Positions 1 to 6,282 of a stretch of DNA of 11,850 bases are shown piece by piece. The stretch's first letter is position 1. Every line of letters starts with the position of its first letter. Made by a program: the position numbers and the translations under genes. The notes beneath the pieces are model-generated. The model saw nothing but the letters and a program-made list of their open reading frames with translations. It ran no database searches and was not told where the DNA came from. The DNA comes from an uncultured Bacteroides sp. (lineage in GTDB: Bacteria > Bacteroidota > Bacteroidia > Bacteroidales > Bacteroidaceae): assembly GCA_905197435.1 (NCBI GenBank), contig CAJJYX010000099.1:1-11850 (forward strand). The letters run 5' to 3'.

Positions 1-1
1 T

Positions 2-667
2 TCGGTAGTAGCATTTATTGGACCTTCGGGATGTGGCAAATCTACTTTCCTCCGGTTGTTCAATCGTATGAACGATCTTATTCCCAATACCCGCCTGACA
101 GGTGAGATTCATATCGATGGAGAGAATATCTATGGAAAAGATATTCAGGTAGATGAACTTCGCAAGAAGGTAGGTATGGTATTTCAGCGTCCTAATCCTT
201 TTCCGAAAAGCATCTTTGAAAATGTTGCTTACGGATTGCGCGTCAATGGCGTTACAGACAGTGCGTTTATCCGACGTCGGGTGGAGGAGGCTTTGAGAGG
301 AGCTGCCCTTTGGGATGAAGTGAAAGATAAACTCAAGGTATCTGCCTACGCCCTTTCCGGCGGACAGCAGCAACGTCTGTGCATAGCCCGCGCCATGGCG
401 GTATCTCCGTCTGTCTTGCTGATGGATGAACCGGCATCTGCTCTCGATCCTATTTCGACGGCTAAGGTGGAGGAACTTATCCATGAGCTGAAGAAGCAGT
501 ACACCATTGTAATCGTCACCCATAACATGCAGCAGGCTGCCCGCGTAAGCGATAGTACCGCTTTTTTCTATATGGGCGAAATGGTAGAGTTCGGTGATAC
601 GAAGAAGATATTCACCAATCCTGATAAGGTGGAGACACAGAACTATATTACAGGGCGCTTCGGATAA
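2..667 (+). CDS. pstB: Phosphate ABC transporter ATP-binding protein PstB, 5'-truncated by the window edge
   Basis: ATPase subunit of the PstSCAB high-affinity phosphate importer, acting at the cytoplasmic face of the inner membrane. The frame is open from base 2 and gives 221 residues; PstB proteins are usually about 250, so roughly 30 N-terminal residues are outside the window. The Walker A motif GPSGCGKST lies at bases 20-46, followed by the Q-loop region [17 protein letters not shown] typical of PstB, the ABC signature LSGGQQQR, Walker [14 protein letters not shown] and the H-loop VTHNM. The end YITGRFG is also PstB-like. A TTG at base 56 lies inside the Walker A region's downstream helix and cannot be the true start. 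phoU follows after 70 bases, the usual order at the end of a pst operon. Family assignment is near certain; the promoter is not visible. Confidence 0.97.
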   Translation, partial: SVVAFIGPSGCGKSTFLRLFNRMNDLIPNTRLTGEIHIDGENIYGKDIQVDELRKKVGMVFQRPNPFPKSIFENVAYGLRVNGVTDSAFIRRRVEEALRGAALWDEVKDKLKVSAYALSGGQQQRLCIARAMAVSPSVLLMDEPASALDPISTAKVEELIHELKKQYTIVIVTHNMQQAARVSDSTAFFYMGEMVEFGDTKKIFTNPDKVETQNYITGRFG

Positions 668-737
668 CAGGTTGTTTCATGCGTTGGAACAAGTGATATG
701 ATTATGGAATTGATAATTTTGAAATAGAAGAAACATT

Positions 738-1433
738 ATGGTAAAGTTTATCGAATCAGAGCTCGTCTTGCTGAAAAAGGAAGTAGACGAAATGTGGACT
801 TTGGTGTATAACCAGCTTGACCGCGCAGGAGAAGCCGTACTGACCCTGGACAAAGAACTGGCACAGCAAGTATTGGTGCGCGAACGTCGTGTCAATGCTT
901 TTGAGCTTAAAATAGACAGTGATATAGAAGATATCATCGCTCTCTATAATCCTGTGGCTATCGACTTACGTTTTGTGCTCGCCATGCTCAAAATCAATTC
1001 GAACCTGGAACGTTTGGGTGACTTTGCTGAAGGCATAGCCCGCTTTGCCATAAATTGCAAAGAGCCTGTCTTGGATGGTGAATTGTTACAGAAACTGCGT
1101 TTGGAAGAAATGATCAGTCAGGTATTGTCCATGCTTGAACTTGCCAAAAAAGCGCTTCAGGAAGAGAGTCAGGAAATGGCAACCGCTGTGTTTGCCAAAG
1201 ATAATCTGTTGGATGAAATCAATGCGAATGGCACTGCTGTTCTTGCAGACTATATCGGCAAACATCCCGAAAGCGCACTTTCTTGCCTGAATTTGGTTAG
1301 TGTATTCCGTAAGCTGGAGCGTTCCGGTGACCACATCACGAATATAGCTGAAGAAATAGTGTTCTTTATCGATGCAAAAGTGCTAAAACATAGCGGGCGT
1401 ACGGACGAACAGTACCCGAATGATAAGAAATAA
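738..1433 (+). CDS. phoU: Phosphate transport/signalling regulator PhoU
   Basis: Cytoplasmic helical protein that, in studied bacteria, restrains phosphate uptake through PstSCAB and links the transporter to PhoR-type signalling. The 231-residue product is of usual PhoU length and is made of two similar three-helix halves. Each half carries the family's metal-binding E-x-x-x-D type motif: LERLGDFAEGIAR (E91, D95) and LERSGDHITNIAEEIVF (E194, D198). The start ATG at 738 is the first in-frame ATG before the conserved N-terminal helix. Co-transcription with pstB is likely. The 70-base gap does contain TAATTTTG at 714-721, which fits the TAnnTTTG promoter element, but no -33 element lies at a normal distance and the leader would be only about 10 bases, so I treat it as weak. 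The last 15 or so residues are hydrophilic and beyond the conserved fold. Confidence 0.95.
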   Translation: MVKFIESELVLLKKEVDEMWTLVYNQLDRAGEAVLTLDKELAQQVLVRERRVNAFELKIDSDIEDIIALYNPVAIDLRFVLAMLKINSNLERLGDFAEGIARFAINCKEPVLDGELLQKLRLEEMISQVLSMLELAKKALQEESQEMATAVFAKDNLLDEINANGTAVLADYIGKHPESALSCLNLVSVFRKLERSGDHITNIAEEIVFFIDAKVLKHSGRTDEQYPNDKK

Positions 1434-1476
1434 GCACTTTTTTAGGAAATTTTCAGTGTTTAATAGAAAATAACCC

Positions 1477-1484
1477 TATATTTG
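1477..1484 (+). promoter_or_regulatory. Possible -7 promoter element TATATTTG after phoU
   Basis: TATATTTG matches the Bacteroides -7 consensus TAnnTTTG, and the surrounding CCTATATTTG is identical to the stronger copy at 1603-1612. No TTTG-like -33 element is seen about 20 bases upstream. If active it would start a transcript near 1490 reading into the same terminator at 1674-1708, giving an RNA of about 220 bases. Confidence 0.35.
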
Positions 1485-1579
1485 TCCATTGAAAACGATT
1501 GCAGGTGTAGAAAAATGCTTTGAAATGATAATAAACTTAAATGATTTTTCAAAAAGATGTTATAAGACATGTTTTTTAA

Positions 1580-1612
1580 TTTGGTTAGTATCACGAAAAG
1601 CGCCTATATTTG
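1580..1612 (+). promoter_or_regulatory. Bacteroides-type promoter for a short RNA
   Basis: A -33 element TTTG (1580-1583) is followed after 21 bases by the -7 element TATATTTG (1605-1612), matching both halves of the known Bacteroides primary-sigma promoter. Transcription would start near 1617-1620. No credible open reading frame begins between here and the terminator at 1674-1708, so the product is probably a non-coding RNA. Confidence 0.65.
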
Positions 1613-1617
1613 CATCG

Positions 1618-1708
1618 TTATCCTGAAAACAATCTTTTTACCTTAAAAAAAAACTAATACCTATTGAAAACTGAAAAAGGAGGCTTTGTGAAAAGCTTCC
1701 TTTTTTTT
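1618..1708 (+). ncRNA. Candidate small non-coding RNA between phoU and ribE
   Basis: Inferred from a well-formed promoter upstream and a strong intrinsic terminator at the 3' end, about 91 bases apart with no good coding frame. The body is A/U-rich: TTTTTA (1635-1640) can pair with TAAAAA (1644-1649), enclosed by CAAT (1630-1633) and ATTG (1662-1665), and then the terminator hairpin. I do not recognise an RNA family. It could instead be a leader or attenuator ahead of ribE, but ribE has its own promoter after the terminator, and I see no FMN riboswitch features. Both ends are approximate. Confidence 0.45.
1674..1708 (+). terminator. Strong intrinsic terminator
   Basis: AAGGAGGCTTT (1677-1687) pairs with AAAGCTTCCTT (1692-1702) through an 11-base-pair stem with one G-U pair, closed by a GUGA tetraloop of the GNRA type. 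Flanking A (1674-1676) and T runs extend the stem, and eight T in a row end at 1708. The A-run means it could also stop transcription on the minus strand. Confidence 0.82.
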
Positions 1709-1739
1709 GTACCTATACGGAGGGCTTTTTGTATCTTTG
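1706..1739 (+). promoter_or_regulatory. ribE promoter
   Basis: TATCTTTG (1732-1739) fits the -7 consensus TAnnTTTG. A TTTG (1706-1709) sits 22 bases upstream, at the long end of normal spacing, and lies within the T-tract of the preceding terminator. The start would be near 1745, leaving a leader of about 60 bases before the ribE ATG. This leader is too short for an FMN riboswitch and shows none of its conserved blocks. The 373-base gap 1434-1806 is otherwise accounted for by the two TATATTTG elements and the candidate RNA. Confidence 0.65.
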
Positions 1740-1806
1740 CGCAGAAGCCGAAGATAGGCTGCTCATGTTAGCGACAAATAGTGTATAACCTAAAGTATAT
1801 AGAACC

Positions 1807-2409
1807 ATGTTTTCCGGAATAGTAGAAGAATGTGCCACCTTAGTGGCAATGGTCAAAGACCAGGAGAATGTACATTTTACTTTCAAATGCTCATTCGTCA
1901 GTGAATTAAAAATAGACCAGAGTGTATCCCACAACGGTGTTTGTCTTACTGTGGTCGGTATGACGGATGATACCTATACCGTGACAGCCATGAAAGAAAC
2001 ATTGGAACGTTCCAATCTTGGCTTGTTGCAGGTGGGAGATGAAGTGAATGTGGAACGCAGCATGATGATGAACGGTCGTCTGGATGGCCATATTGTTCAA
2101 GGTCATGTGGACCAAACTGCCACTTGCATTGATATAAAGGATGCGGAAGGAAGCTATTACTTCACTTTCCAATACGCTTTTGATAAGGAAATGGCAAAGC
2201 GCGGCTACATTACGGTGGACAAAGGCTCGGTTACGGTCAACGGTGTCAGCCTGACCGTGTGCAATCCCACTGACAATACTTTCCAGGTGGCTATTATTCC
2301 CTATACCTTTGAGCATACTAATTTCCATGCTTTCCATGTAGGTAGTGTGGTGAATTTGGAATTCGATATTATCGGCAAGTACATCAGCCGTATGATACAA
2401 TATAAATAA
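1807..2409 (+). CDS. ribE: Riboflavin synthase alpha subunit
   Basis: Catalyses the last step of riboflavin synthesis: two 6,7-dimethyl-8-ribityllumazine molecules are converted to riboflavin and a pyrimidinedione, in the cytosol. The 200-residue protein has the family's normal length and its internal duplication into two lumazine-binding barrels (about 1-97 and 98-190). The start MFSGIVEE corresponds to the conserved MFTGIVE. The paired motifs VSHNGVCLTV (40-49) and VTVNGVSLTV (142-151) mark the equivalent positions in each half, and GHIVQGHVD (94-102) and FDIIGKY (186-192) are also conserved. It has its own promoter at 1706-1739 and is followed after 34 bases by a flavin-dependent nitroreductase, with no promoter between. 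The gene is called ribE in Bacillus naming and ribC in E. coli. Confidence 0.95.
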   Translation: MFSGIVEECATLVAMVKDQENVHFTFKCSFVSELKIDQSVSHNGVCLTVVGMTDDTYTVTAMKETLERSNLGLLQVGDEVNVERSMMMNGRLDGHIVQGHVDQTATCIDIKDAEGSYYFTFQYAFDKEMAKRGYITVDKGSVTVNGVSLTVCNPTDNTFQVAIIPYTFEHTNFHAFHVGSVVNLEFDIIGKYISRMIQYK

Positions 2410-2443
2410 CACGAATTCATAGAATCCACATTTAATAGGTATT

Positions 2444-2983
2444 ATGGATGATTTCCTTCAATTAGTGGCATCCCGTCAGAGTGACCGTGCCTATGATACG
2501 TCCCGTATCGTAGAGCCGGAGAAACTGGAGCGGATATTGGAAGCGGCTTGTCTGGCTCCTTCTGCCTGCAATGCACAGCCGTGGAAATTTGTGGTGGTCA
2601 CAGAACCGGAATTATCTGCCAAGGTGGGTAAAGCTGCTGCCGGGCTGGGGATGAACAAGTTTGCCAAAGACGCTCCCGTCCATATTTTGGTTGTGGAGGA
2701 ATCCATGAATGTCACTTCTTTCCTGGGTGCGAAGATCAAGGGTAAATATTTTCCGTTGATTGATATCGGTATTGCTGCCGCACATATTACTTTAGCGGCA
2801 GAAAGTGAAGGGCTGGGCTCATGCATTTTGGGCTGGTTTGACGAGAAAGAGATTAAGAAGCTTGTCGGCATTCCGGCCGGCAAGCGCCTTTTGCTTGACA
2901 TTACGATTGGTTATCCGGTGAAGGAAAAACGGAAGAAGTCACGGAAGCCGAAAGAGAAAACGGTCTCTTATAACAAGTATTAG
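2444..2983 (+). CDS. Nitroreductase-family FMN oxidoreductase
   Basis: A 179-residue member of the nitroreductase family: homodimeric FMN enzymes that reduce nitro compounds, quinones or other acceptors with NAD(P)H. Family marks are the N-terminal RQSDRAYD (11-18), whose arginine contacts the FMN phosphate, LAPSACNAQPWKFVVV (37-52), and the DIGIAAAHITLAAESEGLG segment near 108-126 followed by LGW. The C-terminal 20 residues are very basic (KEKRKKSRKPKEK) and look like a tail. The natural substrate cannot be told from the sequence. It lies 34 bases after ribE with no TAnnTTTG element between, so it is probably co-transcribed; a flavin user next to a flavin biosynthesis gene makes sense but does not prove a link. 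The gene converges on the minus-strand membrane protein gene, with 45 bases between the stops and no clear terminator there. Confidence 0.88.
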   Translation: MDDFLQLVASRQSDRAYDTSRIVEPEKLERILEAACLAPSACNAQPWKFVVVTEPELSAKVGKAAAGLGMNKFAKDAPVHILVVEESMNVTSFLGAKIKGKYFPLIDIGIAAAHITLAAESEGLGSCILGWFDEKEIKKLVGIPAGKRLLLDITIGYPVKEKRKKSRKPKEKTVSYNKY

Positions 2984-3028
2984 AAATGCAGAGATGAGTA
3001 TATGATAAATTTATTTTAGACTGTCTTA

Positions 3029-4348
3029 TTATAAGTCCTTTAGCAGTACTTTACTTGCATTCTTGTAGTATTCCTCCCGTGCCTTTATCAATGCTTCCCA
3101 TTGGCTGTTGAATTCGTTCTCCTTATCAATCTTGAAATCTTCTGAACCGTGTGTGTCCAACTTGTCCAATAAGAGAGCCACGTTCATTTTGTTGATGTCC
3201 ATGGATGGTTGGTAGGCGATGTCTTCACTTTTTTCATCGGTTGCCACTTCGTGCAGTAGGTTAATTTCCTGCAATTCATAAAGGGTTTCGTGTGTCAGAC
3301 GGATGGGAATCTGGCACTCTTCGGATATCTCTTCGGCCGTATAGGGCGGGGCGTCTTGTTCAAAACGCTTGGCGATGAGGGACATTATCAAGATGGAGAT
3401 AAAGTCGCGGTAGCGTCGGCTGATATTGCGTGCATCCTTGTCAAAGCTGAAATTCCGGATATTCTGTCCTGCGTAGGTTAGTTCGGCACCGAAAAGGCAG
3501 ATAGTCCAGGATACTTGCAGCCACAACAGAAACATCGGGAGGGCGGCAAAACTGCCATAGATGGCATTATAACGGGAAACCCACAACTGGCTACTGATGT
3601 AAAGGAACTGGAATGCTTGATGTGCCGTACCTGCCAGGATGCCGGATATAAGTGCATGTTTCAGCTTGACCTTTGTATTCGGCATAAAGACATAAAGTGC
3701 GGTAAACATGAGCCATGTCAGCACGAAGGGGATGAGGCGCACCATGAATTTGCCGACAGGAGCCAGTAGGGTGAAATCTTCAAGATTCTTCACCATCGTA
3801 CTCATGAAGATGGAAAGACCACCGGAAACTACCAGGAGAATAGGCATCAGCAGAAGCATGGAGAAGTAATCCGTTATCTTGCGGTACATGCTGCGCGCCT
3901 TTTTCACCTGCCAGATGCGGTTGAAGGTGATTTCCATGTTGTTAATCAGGTTCAGAACCGTCCACAGTAACATTATCAAACCCACTCCGATGAATATTCC
4001 GCTCTTGGTTTGAGACAAATATGAGTTCACGAATTGCAGGATAACTTCCGTGGTTTCCGTCGGGCCGCCGAAGCCGTTGACAATCTGACTTTCCATCAGG
4101 TTGTCGAATCCAAAACCACGGGCAATGGCAAACAAAATGGCAAGGATAGGTACGATGGCGAGTAGTGTGCTGTAAGTCAGTGCCGAAGCCTTGTTCACTA
4201 TTCGGTCTTTGGTGAAGCGGTTGATGCAAAGATAAATCGTCTTGATGATATTGTATACGGAAAAGGTCGTTCGCGTGACTTCATCTTCCGTAATACGCCA
4301 GATGTCGTAGGTGAGGAATTTCCAAAGGGCAGCAATACGCTTGTTCAT
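3029..4348 (-). CDS. YihY/BrkB-family inner-membrane protein with C-terminal cytosolic extension
   Basis: A 439-residue integral membrane protein of the YihY/UPF0761 (BrkB) family, whose biochemical function is unknown. Older annotation calls this family ribonuclease BN, which is a known misassignment. Family signatures are KASALTYSTLLAIVPILAI (53-71) and YGSFAALPMFLLWLQ...FGAELTYA (264-293). About six membrane segments can be seen near 55-78, 117-138, 160-184, 203-222, 232-256 and 266-290. Residues from about 305 onward are soluble and charged, with a winged-helix-like stretch (TAEEISEECQIPIRLTHETLYELQEINLL, about 337-365). I chose ATG at 4348 (protein begins MNKRIAALWK); an in-frame TTG nine codons upstream is less likely. 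It starts 36 bases after the 3' end of rnpB on the same strand, and no promoter element of its own is seen. Confidence 0.85.
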   Translation of the reverse strand: MNKRIAALWKFLTYDIWRITEDEVTRTTFSVYNIIKTIYLCINRFTKDRIVNKASALTYSTLLAIVPILAILFAIARGFGFDNLMESQIVNGFGGPTETTEVILQFVNSYLSQTKSGIFIGVGLIMLLWTVLNLINNMEITFNRIWQVKKARSMYRKITDYFSMLLLMPILLVVSGGLSIFMSTMVKNLEDFTLLAPVGKFMVRLIPFVLTWLMFTALYVFMPNTKVKLKHALISGILAGTAHQAFQFLYISSQLWVSRYNAIYGSFAALPMFLLWLQVSWTICLFGAELTYAGQNIRNFSFDKDARNISRRYRDFISILIMSLIAKRFEQDAPPYTAEEISEECQIPIRLTHETLYELQEINLLHEVATDEKSEDIAYQPSMDINKMNVALLLDKLDTHGSEDFKIDKENEFNSQWEALIKAREEYYKNASKVLLKDL

Positions 4349-4384
4349 TCTATTGTCTCGATTATCTATTGTCAATTTAAAAAA

Positions 4385-4746
4385 GCAGTCAGTCTGTAAG
4401 CCGGGTTCTGTCCTTCTGTAAAGAAGTGTCTGTCATTTATCTGAGCCGCATGTCACCACACTGGCTTTAGCGGTCTACCCTCCGACATGGAGCGAGCAAC
4501 TCTCATAACGTCGGTTTACATGACCTTACAACTCCCAAGACGCACAGCCCTTGTGTTGCCACAAGACTGGTAGGCTCTTACCCCACCTTCTCACCCTTAC
4601 CGTAGCCCAAGGACGACGGCGGTTCTTTTCTTCTGCGTTACTCTACCCTCACGGACAGCTTTCTGTTAGGAAGTGGGATGCTCTATGTTGCCCGGACTTT
4701 CCTCATACGCACGAGGCGCAAGCGACAGACCGACCAACTGCTTTAT
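4385..4746 (-). ncRNA. rnpB: RNase P RNA, bacterial class A
   Basis: Catalytic RNA of ribonuclease P, which cuts 5' leaders from tRNA precursors. On the minus strand the conserved 5' block GAGGAAAGTCCGGGC lies at 4704-4690 and the 3' block ACAGAACCCGGCTTA at 4411-4397. The GGTAAGGGTGAGAAGGTGGGG block, ending ...TAAGAGCCTACC, lies between 4601 and 4569. The ends pair as helix P1 (around 4741-4725 with 4397-4385), and the run of six U (4384-4379) directly after P1 fits termination there. The 5' end is set from the TATCTTTG element at 4760-4753 and may be off by a few bases. The length of about 360 is normal. Reading frames overlapping this interval are not genes. Confidence 0.96.
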
Positions 4747-4752
4747 AGGCTG

Positions 4753-4760
4753 CAAAGATA
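4753..4760 (-). promoter_or_regulatory. rnpB promoter, -7 element
   Basis: Read on the minus strand, 4760-4753 is TATCTTTG, a full match to TAnnTTTG and placed 6-8 bases before the inferred rnpB 5' end. The -33 position (about 4780-4784) falls inside the tandem repeat and has no TTTG, so this promoter may be strong by other means or rely on an extended context. Confidence 0.7.
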
Positions 4761-4766
4761 TGAAAA

Positions 4767-4850
4767 ATTAGTGATTGGTGATTAGTGATTGGTGATTTGT
4801 TTGTGTTTTTAGGTGGTGTAAGTGCGAACTGCCAACCACTAATCAGTAAT
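4767..4850. repeat. Tandem heptamer repeat with inverted partner between rnpB and the C40 gene
   Basis: ATTAGTGATTGGTG occurs twice head to tail (4767-4780, 4781-4794) and is itself built of GTGATTn heptamers, four in a row from 4771 to 4798. An inverted, diverged copy lies at 4832-4850: its complement ATTACTGATTAGTGGTTGG matches ATTAGTGATTGGTGATTAG (4767-4785) at 15 of 19 positions. A transcript could thus fold into a hairpin with a 46-base loop. No protein-coding potential. Confidence 0.75.
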
Positions 4851-4891
4851 AGTTTTATTAATATTCCTGAAAAAATGTATCTCTTTTGGAA

Positions 4892-4907
4892 TAAATTTGT
4901 AGCTTTG
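4892..4907 (+). promoter_or_regulatory. Promoter of the C40 peptidase gene (two abutting -7 elements)
   Basis: TAAATTTG (4892-4899) and TAGCTTTG (4900-4907) both fit TAnnTTTG and lie end to end. A start from the second would fall near 4913 and leave a leader of about 28 bases, similar to rpoD. No convincing TTTG -33 element is seen 19-22 bases upstream of either. Confidence 0.6.
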
Positions 4908-4940
4908 CTACTATTAATAACCCCAAAATCCATTTGACCA

Positions 4941-6146
4941 ATGAAAAAGTCCTCCTCGATTCTTTCTTTATTTCTGTTGATCCCGTTTTTGGCTGTCGCT
5001 TCGGAAGTAGGAGACCGTACAATCCCTGTGGAAGTGGCGCAACTGTCTGACAGTTTGAAACAACGGTTTGCACCGGACAAGCGTGTGGCTCTGTTCGATG
5101 TGGATTACTCTTTTTCCGGAAAGAATGTAATGTTGCGTGGTGTCACCACTTCGGCAGAAGCAAAGGCTGCTTTGTTGAATGGTTTGGCACAGAAAGAATA
5201 TGCGGTGATGGATTGTCTGCAAGTACTTCCGGATGAAGCGGGGCTTGAAGGCAAGACGTATGGCATTGTCACTGTGTCTGTGTGCAATCTCCGAGCAGAC
5301 CCGGATTTCTCTTCGGAGATGATGACGCAAGGGCTGATGGGGATGCCGGTACGGATATTGCAACGCGACGGCTGGTATCGCATCCAGACCCCGGACGATT
5401 ACATTGCATGGGTGCACCGCGTAGGCGTACATCCTGTAACCCGGGAAGAGCTGACTGCCTGGAACCGTGCGGAGAAGATAGTGGTGACTTCCCATTACGG
5501 CTTTGTCTATTCGCAACCCGATCGGTCATCGCAGACTATCTCTGATGTGGTTGCCGGAAACCGTCTGAAGTGGGAGGGAACAAAAGGTGCTTTCTATAAA
5601 GTAGCTTATCCCGATGGCCGCCAAGGATATATTTCCAAATCCATCTCTATGCCCGAAGAGAAATGGCGGACAGCCTTGAAGCAGGATGCAGCCAGCATTA
5701 TCGCTACGGCGCATAGCATGATGGGTATCCCTTATCTTTGGGCTGGTACTTCTTCCAAAGGAGTGGATTGCAGCGGTTTCATGCGTACCATTCTTTTCAT
5801 GCACGACATCATCATTCCACGGGATGCTTCCCAGCAGGCATATGTCGGTGAGCATATTGACATCGCCTCTGATTTTGGCAATCTACAGCCGGGTGATTTG
5901 ATATTCTTCGGACGCAAAGCGACACCGGAATGCAAGGAACGTGTGGTGCATGTCGGAATGTATATCGGTAACAAACGTTTCATCCATTCGCAAGGTGATG
6001 TGCGTATCAGCAGTTTCAGTCCCGATGATGAACTGTTTGATGAATACAATCTCGGACGGCTACTGTTTGCTACGCGCGTATTACCTTATATAAATAAGGA
6101 GGCATCGCTCAATACGACGGAGACAAATTCATTTTATTCAATGTAA
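4941..6146 (+). CDS. Secreted NlpC/P60 (C40) cell-wall peptidase, YkfC-like
   Basis: Predicted gamma-D-glutamyl-L-diamino-acid endopeptidase acting on peptidoglycan stem peptides outside the cytoplasm. The 401-residue protein begins with a Sec signal peptide (MKKSSSILSLFLLIPFLAVA). Residues about 26-100 form an N-terminal domain I do not recognise. Two bacterial SH3-like domains follow (about 105-165 and 178-235), then the NlpC/P60 domain from about 248. The catalytic residues are visible: C277 in VDCSGF, H337 in VVHVGMYIG and H349 in RFIHSQG. The architecture of SH3 domains plus C40 is that of YkfC, which releases L-Ala-D-Glu from murein peptides; older annotation uses the name dipeptidyl-peptidase VI. 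The next gene is a dipeptide epimerase, the enzyme expected to use that product. The ATG follows a double TAnnTTTG promoter and directly precedes the signal peptide. Confidence 0.92.
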   Translation: MKKSSSILSLFLLIPFLAVASEVGDRTIPVEVAQLSDSLKQRFAPDKRVALFDVDYSFSGKNVMLRGVTTSAEAKAALLNGLAQKEYAVMDCLQVLPDEAGLEGKTYGIVTVSVCNLRADPDFSSEMMTQGLMGMPVRILQRDGWYRIQTPDDYIAWVHRVGVHPVTREELTAWNRAEKIVVTSHYGFVYSQPDRSSQTISDVVAGNRLKWEGTKGAFYKVAYPDGRQGYISKSISMPEEKWRTALKQDAASIIATAHSMMGIPYLWAGTSSKGVDCSGFMRTILFMHDIIIPRDASQQAYVGEHIDIASDFGNLQPGDLIFFGRKATPECKERVVHVGMYIGNKRFIHSQGDVRISSFSPDDELFDEYNLGRLLFATRVLPYINKEASLNTTETNSFYSM

Positions 6147-6156
6147 TAATGTACTG

Positions 6157-6266
6157 ATGTGCCAATATGCCGATGACCTGCGGTGTGATGGTGCAATATA
6201 AACATAGCGCAGCATAAGCATTGCGCAGCCGATTGGCGCATTAGCACATTAGCATATTAGCACATT
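6157..6266. repeat. Imperfect long palindrome with octamer repeats between the C40 and epimerase genes
   Basis: Left arm ATGTGCCAATATGCCGATG (6157-6175) and right arm CATTAGCATATTAGCACAT (6247-6265) can pair over 19 positions with two A-C mismatches and one G-U pair. The right side is also a tandem array of the octamer YATTAGCA, three copies from 6239 to 6262 plus a fragment. The loop between the arms contains GCGCAG twice. It fills most of the 136-base gap and no TAnnTTTG element is present, so it may act on the mRNA between two co-transcribed genes. Confidence 0.75.
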
Positions 6267-6282
6267 TAATACAATTTTTATT

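Noticed and set aside
1688..1770. Possible 27-codon frame starting at GTG 1688 behind GGAGG
   Set aside because: The GGAGG is part of the terminator stem and the GTG is its loop; Bacteroides genes seldom use such ribosome sites, and the frame crosses the ribE promoter.
1740..1806. FMN riboswitch in the ribE leader
   Set aside because: The leader is about 60 bases, too short, and none of the conserved FMN riboswitch blocks is present.
2984..3028. Shared terminator between the convergent nitroreductase and YihY genes
   Set aside because: The region is AT-rich with a short ATAAATTTAT palindrome but no GC-containing stem with a T-tract.
3029..4348. Ribonuclease BN as the product of the minus-strand membrane protein gene
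   Set aside because: That name was attached to the YihY family in error; the protein is an integral membrane protein with no nuclease motif.
4551..4748. Open frames overlapping 4551-4748 on both strands
   Set aside because: They lie in the RNase P RNA gene, whose conserved blocks and pairing explain the sequence.
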